Shown here piece by piece: positions 53,243-60,702 of a stretch of DNA of 64,000 nt. Made by a program: the position numbers and the translations under genes. Source of the stretch: Mucilaginibacter ginsenosidivorans (GTDB taxonomy: Bacteria > Bacteroidota > Bacteroidia > Sphingobacteriales > Sphingobacteriaceae); NCBI RefSeq assembly GCF_007971025.1, contig NZ_CP042436.1, positions 2,790,001-2,854,000 of the forward strand. The letters are read 5' to 3'. The notes under the pieces were generated by a model that had not been told where the DNA came from, made no database searches, and worked only from the letters and a program-made list of their open reading frames with translations. Numbering within the stretch: position 1 is the first letter of the stretch; each line of letters starts with the position of its first letter.

Positions 53243-54730
53243 CTACTTTTCTAAAGGCAGGGTAAAACTAAAGATAGAACCTTTGCCTTCCTCGCTCTCC
53301 ACACTTATTTGTCCCTTGTGCCGGTGGATGATCTCGCTCGAAAGGTACAACCCAATACCGAAACCGGCAACGTGCTTCATGTCGTCATCTTCGACGCGGT
53401 AGAAACGCTGGAAGATCTTTTCCTGGTCCCTTGGTTTAATACCAATACCCTGGTCGGCTACCGAAACACGTACATGATTTTCTATAGCTTCAGTGGCTAA
53501 AGTTACCGTGCTCCCTTTAGGTGAATACTTGATAGCATTGCTGATAAAATTACTGATCACCTGGCCTATTTTTTCCCGGTCGGCATGAATCTTGATATCA
53601 CCATTCGCCGAAAATTTCAGGGAATGTGTCCCGGCTATCACCCGGCTCTCGGCAATTATGTCCTGAGCCAGCTTATTGATATCAAATACATTTTTTTTGA
53701 GCTGCAGTTTACCCGGCTCAATTTTTGAAAGATCAAGAAAGCTATGCACAAGCGCCCCCATCTTGTTAACCTGGTTAAGCGCCTTGGTAAGCGAGGTGAT
53801 TACGAATGGGTCCGACGAGGCAGATAACTTCACCTCGAGCAATTGTATATAGGCTTTCAACGAGGTAAGTGGCGTTTTCAACTCATGGCTTGCCATAGCA
53901 ATAAAGTCATTTTTTCTTTCCTCGTCGCGCTTGCTTTCGGTAATATCCACAATGGTGCCCAGCATTCTTTCGGGCTGGTTTTTATCGTTAAACAATACCA
54001 TTCCCTTCGTGCGTATCCACCGCATCGATTCATCCGGCCAAAAAATACGCACCTCGTATTCGTATTGACCCGTTACCAGCGCGCGGTTATAGGCAGTTAA
54101 AACAATATTTTGCATATCGTCGGGGTGCACCTGGTTGCGTATGAAAGAGAGCGAGACCCCGGTATTAGGCGGGTGACCAAAAATGGTTACCATCTGCGGC
54201 GAAAAACTGAAATCTGCAGTTTTAATATCCAGCACCCAAAAGGCCAGGCCGGTTGCATCAGCGGCCATCAGCAGCCTGTTCTCGCTTTCAATAGCGGCTT
54301 GTTTTGCCTTTACTTCGCCTGTAATATCAACGACGGTATTCAGGACGTAAGCAACCTTGCCTTCAGAACAATTTATGGGTATATTGGAGCACGACCAGTA
54401 ATGTTCGGACGATATTTTTGTGACCGGGTCCTTCATATCGAACCTGTAAACAGGGACGTCTATCTTTAAGCCTGTTTCTATAACTTTCGTGAATACTTTT
54501 CGGGCGGTATTTTCATCATTTGGATCGTCGCCGGTGTCAGGAAAAACCTCAAAAAAACCTTTGCCCACAACGTCTTCCCGCTGTACCGATGTGATCTGCA
54601 AATAAGCGTCGCTTACGGCAGCAATAGTAAAACGCGGCGCATCGGCCTTAACCAAAAGTGATCCCGGCGATTTTTCAAATAGCAACTGAAATAGACCTTC
54701 GTTAAGGTTATCGGTAGAAGTATCGGCCAT
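53243..54730 (-). CDS. PAS-domain sensor histidine kinase
   Basis: A 495-residue soluble kinase. Two PAS/PAC units (about 15-130 and 150-265, the second with HPPNTGVSLSFIRNQVHPDD) precede a HisKA domain with His282 in SHELKTPLTSLKAYIQLLE and a HATPase_c domain (N box FISNAIKYS, G1 DQGIGI, G2 GFGIGLYLSSEI). There is no membrane segment, so a cytoplasmic signal is sensed. The HisKA region is very similar to that of the kinase in the Kai operon. It is divergent from kaiC, 282 bp apart, and may belong to the same pathway. Confidence 0.93.
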   Translation of the reverse strand: MADTSTDNLNEGLFQLLFEKSPGSLLVKADAPRFTIAAVSDAYLQITSVQREDVVGKGFFEVFPDTGDDPNDENTARKVFTKVIETGLKIDVPVYRFDMKDPVTKISSEHYWSCSNIPINCSEGKVAYVLNTVVDITGEVKAKQAAIESENRLLMAADATGLAFWVLDIKTADFSFSPQMVTIFGHPPNTGVSLSFIRNQVHPDDMQNIVLTAYNRALVTGQYEYEVRIFWPDESMRWIRTKGMVLFNDKNQPERMLGTIVDITESKRDEERKNDFIAMASHELKTPLTSLKAYIQLLEVKLSASSDPFVITSLTKALNQVNKMGALVHSFLDLSKIEPGKLQLKKNVFDINKLAQDIIAESRVIAGTHSLKFSANGDIKIHADREKIGQVISNFISNAIKYSPKGSTVTLATEAIENHVRVSVADQGIGIKPRDQEKIFQRFYRVEDDDMKHVAGFGIGLYLSSEIIHRHKGQISVESEEGKGSIFSFTLPLEK

Positions 54731-55012
54731 GATCGTGGTGCGAAATCTAAATCAAGGTAAATAATTTTAATCGGTAACGAAAACTTGTTTTAATTATTAA
54801 AAAATGTCCGGTTTTTAATGCCTTGTTCGTGCCTGATATTTCTCTTTAAACGGACTTAGTAACTTTTGGTTATCGTTTTAATAAAAAAAATATATTAGTA
54901 GGAAACATATAAGTGTGTTAAAACATATTTACCTTGTTGCTGTTTAAGCCTCATAGTTCAGCCGAAATTTTAATATCAGCCGAAAAAAGTTCAACCTTAA
55001 TTATTGTTCGCA

Positions 55013-56776
55013 ATGACCAGGGAAAAGAAAAACAAGAAAACAGATACAATTTACCAAACACTGCCAAAAGTGCCTTCAGGCATTTCAGGGCTTGATGAAG
55101 TAACCATGGGTGGTTTCCCTAAAGGCCGCCCGACACTGATATGTGGCGATGCCGGTTGCGGCAAAACCCTTATGTCGATAGAGTTCATCGTAAAAGGTGC
55201 AACACTATATGACGAGCCTGGAGTATTTATGGCGTTCGAAGAAAGCCGCGAAGATCTCGCAATGAATGTGGCATCGCTGGGTTTTGACATCGAACGCCTG
55301 CAAAAGGAAAATAAAATAAAAATTGACCATGTTCACATCGAGCGCGAGCAGATAGAAGAAACTGGTGAATATAATCTCGACGGTATTTTCATCCGCCTTG
55401 GATATGCCATAGACAGCATAGGCGCAAAACGCGTGGTGCTAGATACTATTGAAAATCTTTTTTCAGGGTTAGAGAACGAGGGTATACTGCGTTCCGAACT
55501 GCGCAGATTATTTGGCTGGCTGAAAGAAAAAGGTGTTACAGCTTTGATAACCGGCGAAAAGGGCAACGGCATGTTAACCCGGCAGGGATTGGAAGAATAC
55601 GTATCCGATTGCGTTATATTCCTCGATCACCGGGTTATCGACCAGGTATCAACACGGCGTTTGCGTATCGTAAAATACCGCGGATCGGTACATGGTACCA
55701 ACGAATATCCATTTCTTATAGATGAGGATGGCATATCCGTTTTGCCTATCACCTCGCTCAGTCTCGATAAACAGGTGTCCACCGAGCGCATTTCTTCGGG
55801 CATACCGGCGCTCGATAAGATGATGGGTGGCAAGGGCTTTTACAAAGGTGGCAGTATCCTGGTGTCGGGCACAGCCGGTACCGGTAAAACCAGTATTGCG
55901 GCTTATTTTGCCAATCAAACCTGTAACGAGGGCAAAAAGTGCATCTATTTTGCTTTTGAAGAATCTCCCCGGCAAATCGTACGCAACATGAGGTCGATAG
56001 GCATGAACCTTGAGAAGCATATCGATAAAGGATTGCTGAGGTTCAATGCTTCGAGGCCTACCATGTTCGGCCTCGAGATGCACCTGGTATCGATCTATAA
56101 AATGATCAGGGACTTTAAGCCCGACGTGGTGATCCTCGATCCCATCACTAACCTGGTAACCGTTGGCGCCATGAGCGAGGTTAAAGCGATGCTGGTCAGG
56201 CTGATCGATTTTTTGCAGGACGAGCAGATAACCGTAATGTTTACAGCGCTTACCTTAAATTCTACGGTGAGCGAACAAACCGACGAGGGCGTATCATCCC
56301 TGGTTGACACCTGGCTGCTGGTACGGGACATTGAATCGAACGGCGAGCGTAACCGGGGATTGTATGTGATCAAATCGCGTGGTATGAAGCATTCTAACCA
56401 GGTTCGCGAATTTATCATCACCGATCACGGACTCGACCTGGTGGATGTTTACCTTGGTCCGGACGGCGTATTGACGGGTTCGGCACGTGAAGCACGCAAG
56501 ATAGAAGAAGAAACCGGACTTGCGCTGCGCGATTATGCAGTAAACGCCAAGGACAGGGAAATAACCAGGCAACGGAAGACCCTGGAAGCTAAGATATCCA
56601 GCCTGAGGAATGAGTTTGAGTCGGCTGAAGAGCAATTGAACAGGATATATAACGAGGAGTTGCTACGCAAACAGGTAATAGATAAAACACGGGAGACGAT
56701 GACGAAGATGAGGAGGGGAGATGATGAAAATGGTGCAGCTGCAAAAAACAAAAGAAAAAAGAATGAGAACCGATAA
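55013..56776 (+). CDS. kaiC: KaiC-family circadian-clock-type ATPase
   Basis: A 587-residue double-RecA KaiC. CI has Walker A GDAGCGKT (residues 45-52), the Glu pair Glu76-Glu77 (FEES) and Walker B VVLDT; CII has Walker A GTAGTGKT (286-293), Glu316-Glu317 (FEES) and Walker B VVILD (Asp376). The site of the cyanobacterial Ser431/Thr432 phosphosites reads T-D-E-G-V-S-S here (Thr423, Ser428, Ser429), so Ser-Ser replaces Ser-Thr. After about residue 500 comes a helical, charged extension ([31 protein letters not shown]) ending in a basic Lys/Asn-rich tail, longer than the cyanobacterial protein and lacking its A-loop. ATG 55013 is preferred over TTG 55004. It overlaps kaiB by 14 nt. Confidence 0.95.
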   Translation: MTREKKNKKTDTIYQTLPKVPSGISGLDEVTMGGFPKGRPTLICGDAGCGKTLMSIEFIVKGATLYDEPGVFMAFEESREDLAMNVASLGFDIERLQKENKIKIDHVHIEREQIEETGEYNLDGIFIRLGYAIDSIGAKRVVLDTIENLFSGLENEGILRSELRRLFGWLKEKGVTALITGEKGNGMLTRQGLEEYVSDCVIFLDHRVIDQVSTRRLRIVKYRGSVHGTNEYPFLIDEDGISVLPITSLSLDKQVSTERISSGIPALDKMMGGKGFYKGGSILVSGTAGTGKTSIAAYFANQTCNEGKKCIYFAFEESPRQIVRNMRSIGMNLEKHIDKGLLRFNASRPTMFGLEMHLVSIYKMIRDFKPDVVILDPITNLVTVGAMSEVKAMLVRLIDFLQDEQITVMFTALTLNSTVSEQTDEGVSSLVDTWLLVRDIESNGERNRGLYVIKSRGMKHSNQVREFIITDHGLDLVDVYLGPDGVLTGSAREARKIEEETGLALRDYAVNAKDREITRQRKTLEAKISSLRNEFESAEEQLNRIYNEELLRKQVIDKTRETMTKMRRGDDENGAAAKNKRKKNENR

Positions 56777-57047
56777 AAAATGGGAGCTGCGATTATATGT
56801 GGCCGGTAAAACGGAACGTTCTGTAACGGCCCTCACTAATTTGCGAAAATATTGCGAAGAGCATTTGAAAGGGCAATACAGGATAGAAGTTATTGATCTG
56901 TTAGAAAAGCCGCAGTTGGCCGAAGGAGACCAGATACTTGCCATCCCAACATTGGTACGAAAAGTACCCGAACCGATACGTAAAATAATTGGCGACCTCT
57001 CAAACGAAGAAAAAGTACTGGTGGGTTTAAACATTATCCCTGCTTGA
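56763..57047 (+). CDS. kaiB: KaiB, canonical copy
   Basis: A 94-residue KaiB starting at the ATG at 56763, inside the last 14 bases of kaiC, so translation is probably coupled. It matches the cyanobacterial protein closely: [48 protein letters not shown] and [14 protein letters not shown]. The three conserved prolines (Pro62, Pro69, Pro71) that allow the fold switch in KaiB are present. It should bind the CI ring of KaiC. A longer frame from 56721 is possible but would add an unlike N-terminus. Confidence 0.95.
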   Translation: MRTDKKWELRLYVAGKTERSVTALTNLRKYCEEHLKGQYRIEVIDLLEKPQLAEGDQILAIPTLVRKVPEPIRKIIGDLSNEEKVLVGLNIIPA

Positions 57048-57064
57048 ACCCTTATAGATAACTA

Positions 57065-57388
57065 ATGAAAATAGCCGGTACAGATTGTGATAGGGGAAAC
57101 GAAGGGATAAATGTATACGTGTTGCGCTTGTTTGTCGCCGGTACATCGCCCAATTCCATACGTGCAATAACTAATTTAAAGGCTATTTGCGAAAAATATC
57201 TCGCAGGCCGTTACGAACTGGAGATCATTGATGTGCATCAACAGGCCGAAAAAGCTGAGTTTGAACAGTTGATCGCGCTGCCAATGGTCATAAAAAAATC
57301 GCCCGGAACCGAAAGAAGGCTTATTGGCGATATGTCAGATACCGGCAAAGTTTTGAAAGGATTAGGAATAAAAGACGCAGCCATTTAA
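57065..57388 (+). CDS. kaiB: KaiB, divergent second copy
   Basis: A 107-residue KaiB paralogue 17 bp after the first. It keeps the N-terminal strand LRLFVAGTSPNSIRAI, the EIIDVHQQAEKAEFEQLIALP region and the RLIGDMSDTGKVLKGL C-terminus. The loop L-P-L-P/E-P-I is S-P-G-T here, so of the three conserved prolines only Pro73 and Pro80 remain, and the QLAEGDQ block is not conserved. It has a 14-residue N-terminal extension with one Cys. Its TAA overlaps the ATG of the kinase gene by one base (TAATG), so they are coupled. It may bind KaiC differently or compete with the first KaiB. Confidence 0.9.
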   Translation: MKIAGTDCDRGNEGINVYVLRLFVAGTSPNSIRAITNLKAICEKYLAGRYELEIIDVHQQAEKAEFEQLIALPMVIKKSPGTERRLIGDMSDTGKVLKGLGIKDAAI

Positions 57389-59055
57389 TGGATACATCAA
57401 AGTCATATGAGCAATTACTGAATGAGAACCAGGAGCTGAACTTCAAACTGGAAGAAGCTAATGATACCATTGAAGCTATTCGTACCGGCCAGGTTGATGC
57501 CATTGTGGTTAACGGACCCAACGGCCACAAGGTGTATTCCCTGAAAACGGCCGATCATACTTACCGCGTTTTTATAGAAAAGATGAGTGAAGGCGCGGTA
57601 ACGCTCGATAACGTCAGAACCATTATTTATAGCAACAGCCGCTTTGCAGCAATGGTGGGTTTACCTCTGGAAAAAGTGATCGGCATGTCATTCGATACTT
57701 TTATACCCGAGGAAACTTATGAAGATTACAAGGCGCTTATCATAGAGGGGTGGAAGGACGATGTTAAACAGGAGTTTGCCCTGGAGAACTATAATGACGG
57801 ACGCACGCCCTGCCTGTTCTCGTGCAATGTGCTCGAACTTGACGACGGCGTTACCGCGCTCAGCCTTATCATTACCGATCTTACCCAGCAGAAAGAAATA
57901 CAGCGGCAGCTTAAATCACAAAATGAGAAGCTGGAAATCGCGCGTAATGAAACTGAGCGGATGAACGATCAACTGGAAGAAACTGTAAAAGTACGTACGG
58001 TCGATCTGCACAACAGCAGGGAGCATTTTAAGCTGCTGGCAAATAACATTACGCAAATGGCCTGGACAAACCTTCCCGACGGGGAAGTGAATTTCTACAA
58101 CAACAGGTGGTTTACTTACACCGGGCTTGGATTTGAGGAATTAAAAAATCATGGGCGCGCAACCATTGTGCATCCCGACGACCTGGAAAATACCTTGCAA
58201 AAATATACTTCCGCGTTGCAAACCGGCCAGGTATTCGAGGTGGAGAATCGCTATAAACGGCACGATGGTACTTATCGCTGGCACCTGAACAGGGCCATGC
58301 CACAGTTGAACGGGGACGGAGAGATTGTTTTCTGGATCGGGACAGCGACCGATATTGAAGATCAGAAAAAGGAATTGGAAAAAAAGGACGAATTTATCGG
58401 GGTAGCAAGCCACGAACTAAAAACGCCCTTAACCAGCCTGAAAGGCTACCTGCAGTTGATGAAAATGCAGCTAAAGGACAATTATCCGCCGGTATTTTCT
58501 ACCTACCTTGATAAGGCCAATGCCGTAGCAAATAAACTGCAGCACCTGGTGGACGATCTGCTGGATGTAAGTAAAATAAACGCCGGACGGCTTGATTACC
58601 GGATGGAAGTAATTAACCTGAAGGATATTGTTGATGACTGTGCGGAAAGTTCAAGGCACATCTATAACGGTTTTACTTTCGTGGTAGATAATGATCACGA
58701 TTATATGATAAGGGCGAACACAGAACGCCTGGAACAGGTAATAACAAACCTGGTAAATAATGCCGTAAAATATTCAAAGACGGACAAACACATCATTATT
58801 AAAACCGAACAGAAAGGCGATAATAGTGTACGGGTATCGGTCACCGATTTTGGTATAGGCCTCGATCAGGATCAGAAGAAAAAGATATTTGAACGTTTCT
58901 ATCGTATCGAGGACAAAAAATATATGACCAGCGGCCTTGGCATGGGTCTTTATATTTCTTCACAAATAATGAGCACCCACAATGGTACGATGGGTGTGGA
59001 AAGCGAGCCGGGTAAGGGCTCCACATTCTATTTTGAGTTGCCGCTGGAAAAATAA
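57388..59055 (+). CDS. PAS-domain histidine kinase of the Kai operon
   Basis: A 555-residue soluble kinase. An N-terminal coiled coil (NENQELNFKLEEANDTIEAIR) is followed by a PAS (about 50-165), a second coiled coil (about 175-205), a PAS/PAC unit (about 210-335; FYNNRWFTYTGLGFEELKNH, later WHLNRAMPQLNGDGE), HisKA with His342 (SHELKTPLTSLKGYLQLMK) and HATPase_c (LVNNAVKYS, DFGIGL, GLGMGLYISSQI). It lacks the KaiB-like N-terminal domain of SasA and has no receiver. Being coupled to kaiB by a 1-base overlap, it is the likely output or input kinase of the Kai module. No response regulator is in the operon. Confidence 0.94.
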   Translation: MDTSKSYEQLLNENQELNFKLEEANDTIEAIRTGQVDAIVVNGPNGHKVYSLKTADHTYRVFIEKMSEGAVTLDNVRTIIYSNSRFAAMVGLPLEKVIGMSFDTFIPEETYEDYKALIIEGWKDDVKQEFALENYNDGRTPCLFSCNVLELDDGVTALSLIITDLTQQKEIQRQLKSQNEKLEIARNETERMNDQLEETVKVRTVDLHNSREHFKLLANNITQMAWTNLPDGEVNFYNNRWFTYTGLGFEELKNHGRATIVHPDDLENTLQKYTSALQTGQVFEVENRYKRHDGTYRWHLNRAMPQLNGDGEIVFWIGTATDIEDQKKELEKKDEFIGVASHELKTPLTSLKGYLQLMKMQLKDNYPPVFSTYLDKANAVANKLQHLVDDLLDVSKINAGRLDYRMEVINLKDIVDDCAESSRHIYNGFTFVVDNDHDYMIRANTERLEQVITNLVNNAVKYSKTDKHIIIKTEQKGDNSVRVSVTDFGIGLDQDQKKKIFERFYRIEDKKYMTSGLGMGLYISSQIMSTHNGTMGVESEPGKGSTFYFELPLEK

Positions 59056-59117
59056 GCTTTCCCATACTTAACATTTGGCGATGTTTTAGTAAATATGTAT
59101 TCAACAATATTTACGCT

Positions 59118-60656
59118 ATGAAACGTCAGCACTCATTTATCCTTTTAGTTTTTGTGTTTTTTGTATCAGTTCGCGCGGTCGATGCCCAAACCTACAAGCC
59201 ACCTGTATTTACTGACGCAGACCGCCTCAAAAAGATAGAAGAAACGTTCCCGGTTATCGATAAGCTATACAAAGAGTATGCTGAACAAAATCATTTCCCG
59301 GGCCTGGTATATGGTATCATAGCCGATGGCAAACTGGTGCACGCCGGTGGTATAGGCTACACCAGCATCGCCGATAAAACAGAAGCAACATCCAAATCGG
59401 ATTTTCGTATCGCGTCCATGAGCAAGAGTTTCACAGCCATGGCGATATTGAAGCTGCGTGACGAGGGCAAACTAAGGCTGGACGATCCTATTTCCCTGTA
59501 TATTCCCGAAGCAAAAAACATGAAGCGCCTTACTAAAGACGCCCCGGCGATAACCATACGCCATTTGCTGACCCATAGCGCCGGTTTCCCGGAGGATAAT
59601 CCATGGGGCGACCGTCAACTGGCCAATACCGATCAGCAATTGACCGATCTATACAAAAAAGGTGTCTCTTTCTCTAACGATCCCGGGCTTGGGTACGAAT
59701 ACAGTAATCTTGGTTTTGCCACACTCGGTTATATCATTAAAAAGGTCTCGGGTAAAACCTATGAACAATATATCACCGACAATATCCTGAAGCCTTTGGG
59801 TATGAACCATACCTATTGGGAATACACCAAAGCGCCCAAACAATTGCTTGCCCATGGCTACCGCTGGCTCGACGGCAAATGGGTGGAACAACCTATGCTG
59901 CACGATGGGTCATACGGTGCGATGGGAGGGATGATCACTACAATAGAAGATTTTGCAAAGTACGAAGCCTTTCACCTTTCAGCCTGGCCTCCGCGCGACG
60001 CCGCGGAAATGGGGCCGGTTAAAAGAAGTTCGGTGCGCGAAATGCAATACCCCTGGGATATTAATGGGTTCAATGTGAATTATAAAACTGCTACCGGCAG
60101 AAGTTATCCTTTCGCATCGGCCTATTGCTATGGCTTGCGCTGGCGAAAATATATCGATGGCATGACGGCGGTTGGACATACCGGCGGTCTGCCCGGCTTT
60201 GGCAGCGAATGGACGATCTATCCGGAATACGGTATAGGTGTTGTCTGTTTTGCCAACCTAACTTATGCCAACACCGGAACGGTTAACCTGCAGGTTGCCG
60301 ATACTTTGATCAGGCTGTCCGGCATAAAAATGCGCCAATTGCCGCCATCTGATATACTAATCAAACGGAAGGATCAATTGATAAAATTATTGCCCGGCTG
60401 GGATAATGCCAAAGCCAGCGGAATATTCGCCATCAATTTCTTTATGGATTACTTCCCCGATAAGTTAAAAGCTGAAGCAACCGCCATATTTGAAAAGGCA
60501 GGGAATATTACATCAGTAGGCGAAGTAGTACCCGAGAATCAATTGCGTGGGTATTTTATCATGAAAGGCGAACAGGCAAATATCAAAGTAAGCTTTACCC
60601 TAACACCCGAAAACCCTGCTTTGATACAGGAATATCATATCGCCTTAGTTAAATAG
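59118..60656 (+). CDS. Class C beta-lactamase-like serine hydrolase, exported
   Basis: A 512-residue exported hydrolase of the beta-lactamase/transpeptidase-like (PF00144) family. After a signal peptide (ending RAVDAQ) the catalytic motifs are S-x-x-K, here SMSK (Ser100, Lys103), Y-S-N at Tyr195-Asn197 and H-T-G at residues 354-356. A C-terminal extension of about 110 residues follows. It is more likely an esterase or D-amino-acid peptidase-type enzyme than a lactamase conferring resistance. It lies 62 bp after the Kai kinase on the same strand; functional links are not evident. Confidence 0.9.
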   Translation: MKRQHSFILLVFVFFVSVRAVDAQTYKPPVFTDADRLKKIEETFPVIDKLYKEYAEQNHFPGLVYGIIADGKLVHAGGIGYTSIADKTEATSKSDFRIASMSKSFTAMAILKLRDEGKLRLDDPISLYIPEAKNMKRLTKDAPAITIRHLLTHSAGFPEDNPWGDRQLANTDQQLTDLYKKGVSFSNDPGLGYEYSNLGFATLGYIIKKVSGKTYEQYITDNILKPLGMNHTYWEYTKAPKQLLAHGYRWLDGKWVEQPMLHDGSYGAMGGMITTIEDFAKYEAFHLSAWPPRDAAEMGPVKRSSVREMQYPWDINGFNVNYKTATGRSYPFASAYCYGLRWRKYIDGMTAVGHTGGLPGFGSEWTIYPEYGIGVVCFANLTYANTGTVNLQVADTLIRLSGIKMRQLPPSDILIKRKDQLIKLLPGWDNAKASGIFAINFFMDYFPDKLKAEATAIFEKAGNITSVGEVVPENQLRGYFIMKGEQANIKVSFTLTPENPALIQEYHIALVK

Positions 60657-60670
60657 AAGGTGATAAAAAG

Positions 60671-60692
60671 CCCCTCTCCAAAAGGAGAGGGG
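60671..60692 (-). terminator. Terminator of the TonB receptor gene
   Basis: A perfect 9-bp stem, CCCCTCTCC (60671-60679) with GGAGAGGGG (60684-60692), loop AAAA. On the minus strand it is followed by CTTTTTATC, so it ends the TonB receptor transcript. Confidence 0.8.
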
Positions 60693-60702
60693 TTGAGGAG
60701 GC

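Noticed and set aside
54753..54936. Inverted 10-mers CAAGGTAAAT (54753) and ATTTACCTTG (54927) in the kinase-kaiC spacer, possibly a shared operator
   Set aside because: The two copies are about 165 bp apart in an AT-rich spacer, there is no further symmetry and no known regulator with this site; a chance match is plausible.
55004..55012. Upstream TTG start for KaiC
   Set aside because: It adds only three residues; the ATG at 55013 is the normal start and gives residue numbers that line up with other KaiCs.
59118..60656. Antibiotic-resistance beta-lactamase
   Set aside because: The SxxK, YSN and HTG motifs are shared by many esterases and peptidases; length and the C-terminal extension are unlike AmpC, so a resistance call is not supported.
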